Positions 7,057 to 14,565 of a stretch of DNA of 51,592 bases are shown in pieces. The DNA is from Thermus arciformis (GTDB lineage: Bacteria; Deinococcota; Deinococci; Deinococcales; Thermaceae). Below the pieces are notes generated by a model. It ran no database searches. It saw only the letters and a list, made by a program, of their open reading frames with translations, and had not been told where the DNA came from. A program made the translations under genes and the position numbers. The stretch lies in contig NZ_FNBC01000016.1 in the NCBI RefSeq assembly GCF_900102145.1, positions 1-51,592 of the forward strand, given 5' to 3'. Position 1 is the first letter of the stretch. Each line of letters starts with the position of its first letter.

Positions 7057-8667
7057 ATGAAACGAGGGTTAGGTCTATTAGGCATGTTGGTGTTGGGGGC
7101 CCTGGCCTTGGCCCAGGCTCCCGCTCCCCTGAGCCCGGCGGAGAAGGAGCGGGCTTCGCAGATCTACTTTGACCGTTGCGCCGGGTGCCACGGGGTCTTG
7201 CGCAAGGGGGCCACGGGCCCGGCCCTGGACCCCAAGAAGATGGCGGAGCGGGGGGTTGAGTACCTGAAGGCGGTCATCTTTGGCGGGCTTCCCGGGGGCA
7301 TGCCCGACTGGGGGCGGCAGGGCATCCTGAGCGAGAAGGACACCGAGCTTATGGCCCGCTTCCTCCTGGAAGAGCCGCCCACGCCTCCCATCCCCTCCTA
7401 CGAGGAGATCCGCAAGACCTGGAAGGTCTACGTGCCCCCGGAGAAGCGGCCCAAGAAGCCCGAGCATAGCCGCAACTGGCAAAACTTCTTCGGACAGGTG
7501 CTCCGGGACACGGGCCAGGTGGCCATCATCGACGGGGACAAGAAGGAGCTGGTGACCATCGTGCCCACGGGCTTCGCCACCCACATCCTGCGTTCCAGCG
7601 CCACCGGGCGCTACTTCATGGCCATCGGCCGGGACGGGAAGGCGAGCCTCATAGACCTTTGGATGAACCCGCCCCAGGTGGTGGCGGAGTCCAAGCCTTG
7701 CGTGGACGCCCGCTCCATTGAGTCCAGCAAGTTCAAGGGGTTTGAGGACAAGTACGCGGTGGTGGGGTGCTACTGGCCGCCCACCATGGTCATCCTGGAC
7801 GGCCAAACCCTCGAGCCCCTGAAGATGGTCTCCACCATGTCCTACACCAAGGGGGCGGGGGAGTTCGTGCAGGAGGCCCGGGTGGCCGCCATCGTGGCCA
7901 GCCAGTTCAACCCCGAGTGGATCGTAAACCTGAAGGAGTCGGGCCAGACCTGGCTCGTGGACTACTCCCAGCTCTCCAAGCAGGGCCGGCCCCTTCCCAT
8001 CACCATGATCGACACCGAGCGCTTCCTCCACGACGGGGGCTGGGCTTTGAAGCGCTACTTCATCGTGGCGGCCAACGCGGTGAACAAGCTCATCGTCATC
8101 GACACCAAGACCCGGGAGTTCGTGGCCGAGGTGGAGGCCGGGGTGCGTCCTCACCCGGGCCGGGGGTCCAACTGGACCCACCCCACCTACGGGCCGGTCT
8201 GGGCCACGGGGAACATCGGTAGTCCCGAGGTGACGGTGGTGGGCGTGGACCCCGAGAAGCACCCCCAGTACGCCTGGAAAGTGGTGAAAAGGATCCAGCT
8301 TCCCTACGCGGGTACCCTCTTCATCAAGACCCACCCCAACAGCCCCTGGGTGATCGTGGACTTCCCCATGAGCCCAAGCCCCCAGGCTGCCGCCAGCCTC
8401 TGCGCCATTGACAAGCGGAAGCTTGAGGTCACCAAGTGCTGGGAGGTACCGGGGGCCCAGGAGCTCAAGGCCCGCATGGTCCACCCCGAGTTCAACAAGG
8501 GAGGCACGGAGATCTGGGTCTCCGCCTGGGGGAGTAAGGACACGCCCACCTTCATCGTGGTCTACGACGCCCTGACCCTCAAGGAAAAGGCCCGGATCAC
8601 CGGGGACTGGGTGCGTACCCCCACGGGCAAGTTCAACGTCTACAACACCGCCTACGACATCTACTGA
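7057..8667 (+). CDS. nirS: Cytochrome cd1 nitrite reductase (NO-forming)
   Basis: The 536-aa protein has a signal peptide ending LALAQA (about residues 1-21), a c-type heme domain with CAGCH at 41-45, and an eight-bladed d1-heme propeller filling the rest. Examples of propeller motifs are GQVAIIDGDKKELVTIVPTGFATH and the VRPHPGRGSNWTHPTYGPVWATG region with its His residues. It reduces nitrite to NO outside the membrane. The ATG at 7057 follows GGAGGTGAAGTCC; a GTG at 7042 is in frame but would disrupt the signal peptide. It is a single-gene unit with a palindrome upstream and a hairpin downstream. Confidence 0.95.
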   Translation: MKRGLGLLGMLVLGALALAQAPAPLSPAEKERASQIYFDRCAGCHGVLRKGATGPALDPKKMAERGVEYLKAVIFGGLPGGMPDWGRQGILSEKDTELMARFLLEEPPTPPIPSYEEIRKTWKVYVPPEKRPKKPEHSRNWQNFFGQVLRDTGQVAIIDGDKKELVTIVPTGFATHILRSSATGRYFMAIGRDGKASLIDLWMNPPQVVAESKPCVDARSIESSKFKGFEDKYAVVGCYWPPTMVILDGQTLEPLKMVSTMSYTKGAGEFVQEARVAAIVASQFNPEWIVNLKESGQTWLVDYSQLSKQGRPLPITMIDTERFLHDGGWALKRYFIVAANAVNKLIVIDTKTREFVAEVEAGVRPHPGRGSNWTHPTYGPVWATGNIGSPEVTVVGVDPEKHPQYAWKVVKRIQLPYAGTLFIKTHPNSPWVIVDFPMSPSPQAAASLCAIDKRKLEVTKCWEVPGAQELKARMVHPEFNKGGTEIWVSAWGSKDTPTFIVVYDALTLKEKARITGDWVRTPTGKFNVYNTAYDIY

Positions 8668-8674
8668 AGCCCTT

Positions 8675-8699
8675 GGGGCCGGGGTTCGTCCCCGGCCCC
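8675..8699 (+). terminator. Strong hairpin after nirS
   Basis: A perfect 10-bp stem, GGGGCCGGGG / CCCCGGCCCC, with a 5-nt loop TTCGT starts 7 bp after the nirS stop. There is no T-run; the DnrT-type site begins at the next base. It may act as a terminator or as an mRNA 3' stabiliser that uncouples nirS from nirJM. Confidence 0.6.
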
Positions 8700-8713
8700 T
8701 TGACCCCGGTCAT
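8700..8713. promoter_or_regulatory. DnrT-type operator TTGACC-CC-GGTCAT upstream of nirJ
   Basis: This 14-bp dyad is centred 42.5 bp before the nirJ ATG. A GATAAC at 8739-8744 is at the right place for a -10, which would make the nirJM transcript essentially leaderless. Confidence 0.65.
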
Positions 8714-8748
8714 AGAAACGCGCCCTCACCCGCTTGGAGGATAACTCC

Positions 8749-9876
8749 ATGGAACGCCCCGACTTCGCCCAATACCCCTACCTGGTGGCCTGGGAGGTGA
8801 CGAACGCCTGCCTCCTCGCCTGCCGCCACTGCCGGGCCTCGGCCATGCCCCACCCCCTGCCGGGGGAGCTTTCCACCCAGGAGGGCTTAAGGCTCATAGA
8901 GGAGGTCGCCACCTATCGCCCGAAGCCCCTCCTCCTCCTCACCGGGGGGGACCCCTTGGCCCGGAAAGACCTTTTTCTCCTCGTTGAACGCGCCCGGGCC
9001 CTGGGCCTCAAGGTGGGCCTCACCCCGGCGGCCACGCCTCTCCTCACCCGGGAGATGGTCTTCCGCCTGAAGGAGGCCGGGGTCACCCGGCTCGCCCTCT
9101 CCCTGGACGGGGCGAGCGCCCAAACCCACGACGCCTTCCGGGGGGAAGAGGGCACCTTCCAGAGGACCCTCGAGGCCCTCTCCTGGGCCAAGGAGGCCGG
9201 GCTTCCCACCCAGGTGAACACCACCGTCACCCGGGAGAACTGGCCGGAGATCCGGGCCCTCCCCGACCTCCTGGCGGAAAAGGGGGTGGTCCTCTGGAGC
9301 CTCTTCTTCCTGGTGCCGGTGGGCCGGGGGGCGCTTCTTAGGCAGCTTTCCGCCAGGGGGTTTGAGGAGGTCCTCCACTGGCTTTACCAGGTCTCCAAGG
9401 CGTATCCCTTCCACGTCAAGACCACGGAGGCCCACCACTTCCGCCGGGTGGTGCTGCAAAGGCGCAAGGAGGAGGGTGGGGGAGACCGGGCCCTGGCGGC
9501 AGGGGAGAGCCTCCACCGGGAGTACTTCCAAGACGGCATGGAGCACTCCCGCCTGGGGGTCACGGACGGGAACGGCTTCGTCTTCGTCTCCGCCACCGGG
9601 GACGTGGCCCCTTCGGGGTTTTTGCCGATCTACGCCGGGAACGTCCGGGAGAAGCCCCTTCTGGAGATCTACCGGAATAGCTCCCTCTTCCAGGAGCTCA
9701 GGAACAAGGACCTCCTCAAGGGGAAATGCGGGGTGTGCGAGTACCGCTACGCCTGCGGGGGCAGCCGGGCCCGGGCCTGGGCGGAGACCGGGGACTACTT
9801 GCAAAGCGAGCCCCGGTGCGCCTACGTGCCCCCGGCTTGGCTGGAGAAGGTGGGAAAGAAGGCGATCGGGAGGTGA
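8749..9876 (+). CDS. nirJ: Radical SAM heme d1 biosynthesis protein
   Basis: The 375-aa protein has the radical-SAM C-x3-C-x2-C motif (CLLACRHC, residues 21-28) and a C-terminal SPASM-type Cys cluster (KCGVCEYRYACGG...PRC). This is the NirJ layout; NirJ modifies propionate side chains during synthesis of heme d1 for NirS. The related AhbC/AhbD heme enzymes are alternatives, but position beside nirS decides. The ATG at 8749 follows GGAGG, and nirM starts 5 bp after the stop. Other d1 genes (nirE, nirF, nirDLGH) are not in this window. Confidence 0.88.
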   Translation: MERPDFAQYPYLVAWEVTNACLLACRHCRASAMPHPLPGELSTQEGLRLIEEVATYRPKPLLLLTGGDPLARKDLFLLVERARALGLKVGLTPAATPLLTREMVFRLKEAGVTRLALSLDGASAQTHDAFRGEEGTFQRTLEALSWAKEAGLPTQVNTTVTRENWPEIRALPDLLAEKGVVLWSLFFLVPVGRGALLRQLSARGFEEVLHWLYQVSKAYPFHVKTTEAHHFRRVVLQRRKEEGGGDRALAAGESLHREYFQDGMEHSRLGVTDGNGFVFVSATGDVAPSGFLPIYAGNVREKPLLEIYRNSSLFQELRNKDLLKGKCGVCEYRYACGGSRARAWAETGDYLQSEPRCAYVPPAWLEKVGKKAIGR

Positions 9877-9881
9877 AGGGT

Positions 9882-10316
9882 ATGGTGAGGAAAAGGCTGA
9901 TGGTGGGTGCACTTTTGGCCTTGGGCTTTTGGGGTCTGGCCTTGGCCCAGGACGGGGCCAAGCTTTACGCCCAGTACTGCTCAAGCTGCCACCAGTCCAC
10001 GGGGCTGGGGATCCCGAACGCCTTCCCCGCCCTCAAGGGCCTGGACCAGCTGGCCCAGACGGACGAGGGGCGCGTCTACCTGATCCACGCGGTGCTCTTC
10101 GGCCTGCAGGGACCCTTGAAGGTGGGGAGCGCCACGTACAACGGCCTCATGCCGGGGTTCGGCGGGCAGCTCTCCGACGAGCAGGTGGCCGCCCTTCTCA
10201 ACCACGCCCTTTCCTCCTTCGGCAACAAGAACCCGAAGCCGATCACGCCCGAGGAGGTCAAGAAGGTCCGGGCTAAGCCCGTGAAGCCCCAGGACGTGGC
10301 CAAGGGCCGCCCCTAA
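9882..10316 (+). CDS. nirM: Periplasmic c-type cytochrome, likely electron donor to NirS
   Basis: The 144-aa mono-heme cytochrome c has a signal peptide ending ALAQ and the heme site CSSCH at 33-37. The sixth-ligand Met is likely in GLMPGFGGQLSDEQ. The last ~30 residues are a Lys/Pro-rich tail (KPITPEEVKKVRAKPVKPQD). It is translated right after nirJ (GGGAGGTGAAGGGT upstream of ATG). Its role as donor to cytochrome cd1 is inferred from the operon and from the Thermus nirSJM arrangement. Confidence 0.85.
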   Translation: MVRKRLMVGALLALGFWGLALAQDGAKLYAQYCSSCHQSTGLGIPNAFPALKGLDQLAQTDEGRVYLIHAVLFGLQGPLKVGSATYNGLMPGFGGQLSDEQVAALLNHALSSFGNKNPKPITPEEVKKVRAKPVKPQDVAKGRP

Positions 10317-10371
10317 GTGTCCGCACCTTGATTTCGCCACATGGGACGCCGGGGGTAGGGCTTTGCGAAGG

Positions 10372-10417
10372 CTCTTTTGGGGCCCCCGCTCTGGCGCAAG
10401 CCAGAGCGGGGTACTTA
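10372..10417 (+). repeat. REP-like palindrome, copy C, at the end of the MarR gene
   Basis: The order is CTTTTGGGGCCCC, then the stem CCCCGCTCTGGC / GCCAGAGCGGGG with loop GCAA, then GTACTTA. It lies between nirM and the convergent MarR gene and probably terminates both. The final TTA, read on the minus strand, is the TAA stop codon of the MarR gene. It shares its layout with copies at 11472, 15123 and 29272. Confidence 0.75.
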
Positions 10418-10957
10418 GGCCGGGGCGTGGTCCGGGCAGGCGAGGCGGAGGTCTAGGGGGGCCAGGGGGATCTGGAGGAGGGCGCAGAAAAATCCCTCTT
10501 CCTGCCGCAGGTGGCGGCAGGTGAGGCAGAGGCCGGTCTCCGCCATCACCCCCTGGCGCACTAGGGCGGCGAGGAGGTGCATGAGGCCGAGGAGGAGGCC
10601 TTCGGGGTCTTCCACCTCCCGCAGGGCCTGGCTCAGGGGGGCGGCGTAGCCCTTCAGGGCCTGGGCCAGGGCCTGGCCCTCCTCCGTGGGCTTAAGGCGC
10701 CAGCGCCGCCCGTCCTTCTCGTCCTTTTCCCTTCGGAGAAGCCCTTTGCGCTCCAAAGCGGCCAGGGCTTCGCTCACCGTGGCCGGCGTGAGGGCGAAGA
10801 GGGCGGCCAGGTCCACCACCCCTTGGGGCCTTTCCGCCAGGTGGAGGAGAAGGTGCGCCTGGGTAGGGGTGAGGCCCAGGCGGTGGGCTTCCCGGGTGAG
10901 GAGGGCCCTTTCCGCCTGGGCCAGGCGTTCCAGGAGGGCGAGGAGCTTCTCCTCCAC
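10415..10957 (-). CDS. MarR-family regulator with C-terminal Cys cluster
   Basis: The 180-aa protein has a winged-helix core (TPTQAHLLLHLAERPQGVVDLAALFALTPATVSEALAALERKGLL, about residues 30-75). A C-terminal extension has four Cys in C-x2-C...C...C arrangement (GLCLTCRHL, FFCALL, RLACPDH), suited to a metal or Fe-S cluster. It is the third gene of the protoglobin-P460 operon, so NO or redox control of that operon is a reasonable guess. The GTG start lies 10 bp after the P460 stop. Ligand and target are unknown. Confidence 0.75.
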   Translation of the reverse strand: MEEKLLALLERLAQAERALLTREAHRLGLTPTQAHLLLHLAERPQGVVDLAALFALTPATVSEALAALERKGLLRREKDEKDGRRWRLKPTEEGQALAQALKGYAAPLSQALREVEDPEGLLLGLMHLLAALVRQGVMAETGLCLTCRHLRQEEGFFCALLQIPLAPLDLRLACPDHAPA

Positions 10958-10966
10958 CCCTCTAGC

Positions 10967-11440
10967 TTAGGGCTGGAAGGCGCTGAAGACGTAGTCGGTG
11001 TTCGCCGCCCCCTGGTGGCAGGCGTGGCAGGCCTTGGGGTCTATGGCGAGGGGCTTCTTGTCGGGGCCGAAGGCGTAGTAGCCCCACCCGCCCGTCTCCC
11101 GGTAGCGCTCCGGGTCCTTGACCATGACCCCGATGAGCTTCCTTGGGCCCTCTATGAGGGCGTTCCCCTCCACCTTGGCCTCGAGGAGGTCAAAGACGAT
11201 GACCGTACGCCTAGGGAAGGGGGCCTTCTTGCCCTCCAGGTAGGTCTTGAGGCCCACGGGGTTCACGTAGACGTGGTGGAGCCCCCCGAAGCTCTCGTAG
11301 AGGGGATGGCCGGGCTTGAGCTCCATGCTTTTCACGTGGGTCCAGAGCCGGTAGCCCTCGGGGTAGGGGAAGCCCGTTTCCCCGTACTGCCCCAAGGCTA
11401 TGAGGGCCAACACGGCCAACCAAGGTCCGTACCGCTTCAT
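10967..11440 (-). CDS. Cytochrome P460-family protein
   Basis: The 157-aa protein has an N-terminal signal helix (about residues 3-20), a central domain of the P460 fold (PHPLYESFGGLHHVYVN-like core, FPRRTVIVFDLLEAK) and a C-terminal c-heme site CHACH (DPKACHACHQGAANTDYVF). P460 cytochromes oxidise hydroxylamine and NO to N2O or nitrite with a Lys-crosslinked heme. Similar proteins also occur in non-nitrifiers as NO-detoxifying cytochromes c'-beta. The ATG at 11440 follows AAGGAGGTGGAGG. It is downstream of the protoglobin gene and upstream of the MarR gene. Confidence 0.82.
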   Translation of the reverse strand: MKRYGPWLAVLALIALGQYGETGFPYPEGYRLWTHVKSMELKPGHPLYESFGGLHHVYVNPVGLKTYLEGKKAPFPRRTVIVFDLLEAKVEGNALIEGPRKLIGVMVKDPERYRETGGWGYYAFGPDKKPLAIDPKACHACHQGAANTDYVFSAFQP

Positions 11441-11471
11441 CCTCCACCTCCTTGGCGTTTCTTTCATGGCG

Positions 11472-11517
11472 CCTTTTTGGGCCCTCCGCTGAGGCTTCCG
11501 CCTCGGCGGGGTATTTA
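11472..11517 (+). repeat. REP-like palindrome, copy B, between protoglobin and P460 genes
   Basis: The order is CCTTTTTGGGCCC, then the stem CCGCTGAGGC / GCCTCGGCGG with loop TTCC, then GGTATTTA. The terminal TTA provides the protoglobin TAA stop on the minus strand. Within the operon it could reduce read-through from protoglobin into P460. Confidence 0.75.
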
Positions 11518-12096
11518 AAAGTCGCCTTCCTTGGCGTAGGGGTAGCTCCAGAGGGCCACCTGCAGGACCACGGCCTTGAACCAGGCCTGGTGCATTCGCT
11601 CCACCGCCTCCGGGGGGTGACCTTTCTTGGCCAGGAAAGGCCGGATTGTGGCCGTGATAGGGTAGATAAAGGCGATAAGGTAGCGCAAGGGGATGTGGGG
11701 TACGGAGGCTACCCCGTCGGTCTGGTTCTTCTTGGTCCGGTGGTGGCGCAGGCCGATCTCGTGCTGATAGGCCAGCCAGGCCTCGTCGTGGGGCCGGAAG
11801 CAGGTGTCCAAAACCCACTGGCCAAAGCGCTTCCTCACCCGCTCCAGGTACTCCGGGATGGGGTTGCCCTGGCCGTCGGTGAAGTAGTGGAGGAGATGAG
11901 GGTGGCTGCCCACAAAGCTGTACCAGAGGTCCAAAACCTCCTCCACCTGGTCTTTGAGGACCTCGCCCGCCTCTTTTAGGGCCTTTTCGTCCTCCTCTGA
12001 CCAGAGAAGGGCGGCCTTGAGCTGGTGGAGAGCCTCGAGGGAAACCGGTGAGGGTGGAAGGCCGGGGTCGCCGTAGGTATAACCGGGTAGGACCAC
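11515..12096 (-). CDS. Protoglobin
   Basis: The 193-aa single-domain globin has the N-terminal loop IPGYTYG-like LPGYTYGDPGLPPSPVS and the protoglobin heme pocket (WLAYQHEIGLRHHRTKKNQTDG, with the proximal His inside). It closely resembles archaeal protoglobin. It binds O2, CO or NO, and with P460 behind it NO handling is likely. I choose the GTG at 12096, 5 bases after AAAGGAGG; a GTG at 12102 overlaps the Shine-Dalgarno. It has a strong own promoter and operator (12107-12150). Confidence 0.88.
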   Translation of the reverse strand: MVLPGYTYGDPGLPPSPVSLEALHQLKAALLWSEEDEKALKEAGEVLKDQVEEVLDLWYSFVGSHPHLLHYFTDGQGNPIPEYLERVRKRFGQWVLDTCFRPHDEAWLAYQHEIGLRHHRTKKNQTDGVASVPHIPLRYLIAFIYPITATIRPFLAKKGHPPEAVERMHQAWFKAVVLQVALWSYPYAKEGDF

Positions 12097-12106
12097 GGTC
12101 ACCTCC

Positions 12107-12150
12107 TTTAGGACTCCTAAATATTACCTTTCAGTCCCTCCGCCTGTCAA
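12107..12150 (-). promoter_or_regulatory. Protoglobin promoter with TTTAGGACTCCTAAA operator
   Basis: On the minus strand TTGACA (12145-12150) and TAATAT (12121-12126) are 18 bp apart, a near-consensus promoter that is unusual for this G+C-rich window. A perfect dyad TTTAGGA-C-TCCTAAA (12107-12121) covers the expected start of transcription, as a repressor site would. Half-sites TTAGGAC also occur upstream of nirS and dnrS. Confidence 0.7.
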
Positions 12151-12299
12151 CCCCGGAAGGCCTGGCCACCTCGTACCGGCCTAGGCCAGCGTGGGATGGC
12201 AAAAGGCATCGGGCCTCTCTTCCCCGAAGATTAGCCCTCGAGGTGGCCTTTGTGGCGTTGGCCGGCCTCCTGGCCCTCTCCGCCAGGTAACCTGAGGCT

Positions 12300-12830
12300 A
12301 TGCCTGAAGAGATCGCCACCTTGGCGGGCGGGTGCTTCTGGTGCACGGAGGCGGCCTTCAAACTCCTCAAAGGGGTGTTGGAGGTGGTGCCGGGCTACGC
12401 CGGGGGGCACGTGCCCCACCCCACCTATGAGGAGGTCTCTACCGGGGCCACGGGGCACCGGGAGGCGGTGCAGGTGCGCTTTGACCCCGAGGTCCTCCCC
12501 TACGCCGACCTCCTGCGCTACTTCTTCGCCGTGCACGACCCCACGAGCGAGGACCGGCAGGGGCCCGACGTGGGGCCTCAGTATAGCCCCGCCATCTTCT
12601 ACCACTCGGAAGCGCAAAAGCGGGTGGCGGAGGCGGTGATGCGGGAGCTCGCCCCCCTCTACCCGAAGCCCATCGCCACCAAGCTTCTCCCTTTTACCAA
12701 CTTCTACCCCGCCGAGGAGTACCACCGGGACTACTTTGCCCGCCACCCCGAGGCCCCCTACTGCCGCCTGGTCATCGCCCCCAAGCTGGAGAAGGCCCGG
12801 AAGGCGTTCAAGCCCCTTCTCCGCCCATGA
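12300..12830 (+). CDS. msrA: Peptide methionine-S-sulfoxide reductase
   Basis: The 176-aa protein has the MsrA catalytic motif GGCFWCTEAAF (residues 10-20, C at 12 and 15) and conserved GYAGGHVPHPTYEEVSTGATGHREAVQV. It repairs S-methionine sulfoxide in proteins. Length is normal for the family. The ATG at 12300 follows CAGGTAACCTGAGGCT. Its 3' end overlaps the DUF488 gene on the other strand by about 20 bases. Link to the nitrogen-oxide genes is only general oxidative stress. Confidence 0.92.
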   Translation: MPEEIATLAGGCFWCTEAAFKLLKGVLEVVPGYAGGHVPHPTYEEVSTGATGHREAVQVRFDPEVLPYADLLRYFFAVHDPTSEDRQGPDVGPQYSPAIFYHSEAQKRVAEAVMRELAPLYPKPIATKLLPFTNFYPAEEYHRDYFARHPEAPYCRLVIAPKLEKARKAFKPLLRP

Positions 12831-13086
12831 GGCCCCCTTCCTCCAGGATGGCCTGGGCGTTGTTGTAGCGCGCCTCCTTGGCGCCGAAGCGGACAAACTC
12901 CGGGTACTTTCCGGGGTCGTGGGCAAACCAGCGCCTGAGGCCGTCCGAGGGGGCGAGCTCCCTGGCCCACCAGTCCACCCGGGCCTTTTCCTTGGGGAGC
13001 CCCCGGGGCCAGATCCGGTCCACCAGGACCCGGAGGCCGTCCTCGGGGGAAGGGGGATCGTAGACCCGCTTGGCGCGGAAGGGCAT
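12808..13086 (-). CDS. DUF488 protein with an apparent internal deletion
   Basis: The 92-aa protein starts like a normal DUF488 protein (RVYDPPSPEDGLRVLVDRIWPRGL, residues 6-29; then PGKYPEFV). It jumps from PEFVRF directly to GAKEARYNNAQAILEE. Family members have about 25 residues between these points, ending in a strand such as TLLYGA. Either a deletion has removed the last core strand and helix, or this is a short subfamily. The function of DUF488 is unknown. The ATG at 13086 follows GAGGAGGTGGGC. Confidence 0.7.
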   Translation of the reverse strand: MPFRAKRVYDPPSPEDGLRVLVDRIWPRGLPKEKARVDWWARELAPSDGLRRWFAHDPGKYPEFVRFGAKEARYNNAQAILEEGGLMGGEGA

Positions 13087-13096
13087 GCCCACCTCC

Positions 13097-13492
13097 TCAA
13101 AGCCAGTCCGCCTCCGGTAGGACGCACTCCGGGCACTGGGCCTCCACGAAGCGGAGCCAGTCCAGGACCTCTTCCTCGCCCCCCACGGGGCCCAGGTGGT
13201 AGACCTCGAGGAAGGCGTCCGCCACCAGGGCGCCCCCTTCGGGGATGGCGGAGAGGAGGGCGCCTTCCGGGTCCAGAAGGAGGGGGAGGGGGCTTGGCCT
13301 TGGGGCTTGGGCCAGGAGGTAGGCCTGGGCCCCCAGAGCCTTGAGCTCCGCCTCCCGCGCCGCGAGGCCTTGGGCCAGGGCCTCGCTCCTCAGGAGGACG
13401 AGGGGCTTCCCCTTGAGGTCTGGGAGGTAGACCCTGCCCCCCTCCGGGATCTTAAGGGTGTACGGAGGAAGGGGCTTACGCAGGCGGACCAC
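13097..13492 (-). CDS. Redoxin-like hypothetical protein
   Basis: The 131-aa protein has a thioredoxin/peroxiredoxin-like order of strands (VYLPDLKGKPLVLLRSEALAQGL; AQAYLLAQAP; PLLLDPEGALLSAIP; LVADAFLEVYHLG). It lacks a Cys at the usual N-terminal active site; two Cys occur only near the end (QCPECVLPE). It may be a degenerate redoxin. The GTG start at 13492 follows GGGTGAGGC. It is co-directional with DUF488, 10 bp apart. Confidence 0.6.
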   Translation of the reverse strand: MVRLRKPLPPYTLKIPEGGRVYLPDLKGKPLVLLRSEALAQGLAAREAELKALGAQAYLLAQAPRPSPLPLLLDPEGALLSAIPEGGALVADAFLEVYHLGPVGGEEEVLDWLRFVEAQCPECVLPEADWL

Positions 13493-13579
13493 GCCTCACC
13501 CTAGGCGGCGTGGGGCCTGGGCGTCAACAGCCGTTCTCACCTTCGCCGGTCTAGGGGCTCCGAATGCTAATATGGCTGT

Positions 13580-13822
13580 ATGCGCACCACCCTGGACCTG
13601 CCGGACCCCCTGTACCGGCGGCTGAAGCTCCAGGCCGCCAGGGAGGGGAAGACCCTCCGGGAGCTGGTGATCCGCTACCTGGAGGAGGGGTTGAGGCGGG
13701 GGGGATCTCCCGGGCCTAGGCCCCTGCCGCGGGTCCCCGAGGCTGGGCGGCGCATCCCCGTTCGCACCCACGAGGAGCTTTGGGCCCTTCTGGAGGACGA
13801 GGGTGGACCTGCTGGACCTTAA
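13580..13822 (+). CDS. VapB-type antitoxin (ribbon-helix-helix)
   Basis: The 80-aa protein begins MRTTLDLPDPLYRRLKLQAA, followed by REGKTLRELVIRYLEEGL, a typical ribbon-helix-helix DNA-binding fold. A variable C-terminal part would wrap the toxin. It overlaps the following PIN-domain gene by 20 bases, the usual vapBC arrangement. A TAATAT at about 13568-13573 just before the ATG may be a -10 of a nearly leaderless autoregulated promoter. Confidence 0.8.
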   Translation: MRTTLDLPDPLYRRLKLQAAREGKTLRELVIRYLEEGLRRGGSPGPRPLPRVPEAGRRIPVRTHEELWALLEDEGGPAGP

Positions 13823-14219
13823 CGTCTGGTTTGCCCTCTTGGTGCCCGAGCACCCCTTCCACCCCCGGGCCCGGGCTTACTGGGAGAGGGCCTCCGATCC
13901 CTTTCTGGTCCGGGTCACGGCCTTGGGCCTCCTCCGCCTCCTGACGAACGCCAAGGCCATGGACGGCAAGCCCTTGGGGGTAGGGGAGGCCTGGAAGGTC
14001 TATTGGGAGCTCCGCTTGAGCTCGGGGGTTCCGCTTTTGGAAGAGCCCGGGGGCCTGGACGAGGCCCTGGCCGACCTGGTCCGCGGGGGGCTTTCTCCCC
14101 GGCTTTGGACGGACGCCTACCTGGCGGCCTTCGCCCTGGCGGGGGGCCACCGCCTGGTGACCTTTGACCAGGACTTTCTGCGCTTTCCCGGGCTGGAGGT
14201 CCTTCACCTTTCCCCTTGA
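13803..14219 (+). CDS. VapC-type PIN-domain toxin
   Basis: The 138-aa PIN protein has the first acidic residue in DLLDLNVWFALL, a central Glu/Asp region and the C-terminal TDAYLAAFALAGGHRLVTFDQDF with two conserved Asp. PIN toxins are Mg-dependent RNases. The stop codon lies inside the first copy of the duplicated ferredoxin leader (14212-14277), so the last residues may have been set by that duplication. Confidence 0.82.
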   Translation: MDLLDLNVWFALLVPEHPFHPRARAYWERASDPFLVRVTALGLLRLLTNAKAMDGKPLGVGEAWKVYWELRLSSGVPLLEEPGGLDEALADLVRGGLSPRLWTDAYLAAFALAGGHRLVTFDQDFLRFPGLEVLHLSP

Positions 14220-14277
14220 CCCTGGTCAGGGACCGCCCCCGGCCTCGCCCCCACCCTGGGAGGTGGAGGATGCCGCA
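14212..14277 (+). repeat. Upstream copy of the duplicated ferredoxin leader (DR1) with a DnrT-type site
   Basis: This stretch matches 16502-16573 almost base for base. It includes the palindrome TTGACC-CT-GGTCAG (14216-14229), the leader hairpin CCCACCCTGGG, the ribosome site and the first codons ATGCCGCA. It lacks 6 bases (TGAAGG) just before the ATG. After MPH the sequence no longer resembles ferredoxin, so this is a promoter without its gene. Confidence 0.85.
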
Positions 14278-14387
14278 TGCCCTCGTCTGCTACTTGATCT
14301 GGACCCCCGGGGTGGTATGCTTTCAAACCGTGAGCACCCCCAGAACATAACCTTCGGCTGACTTACCATCTTGACGCAGAAACCCGC

Positions 14388-14411
14388 AAGATAGCTCCTT
14401 CGGAGCTGACC
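14388..14411 (+). repeat. Mini-palindrome (type 1) at the 5' end of the dead transposase
   Basis: AAG is followed by AT-AGCTCC-TTC-GGAGCT-GACC. It has the same layout as copies at 14713, 14824, 15101 and 50716: AAG, one base, T, a 6-bp stem with a 3-nt loop, then GAC. A degenerate copy (TAACC-TTC-GGCTGAC) is at about 14349-14361. Confidence 0.6.
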
Positions 14412-14565
14412 CTCGTGGCTATCTACGTCTGGGTAGATGATGAGCTGAAAGCCTTGCAGGTCCAGGGCCTCAAGCCCCCCCAAAGCAAAAGCACCAGAAG
14501 GCTACCCTGGCCGCCAAGACCACCCTCAAGGCCTACTTCCCCTCCCTCCCCCACCCCAAGATGTT

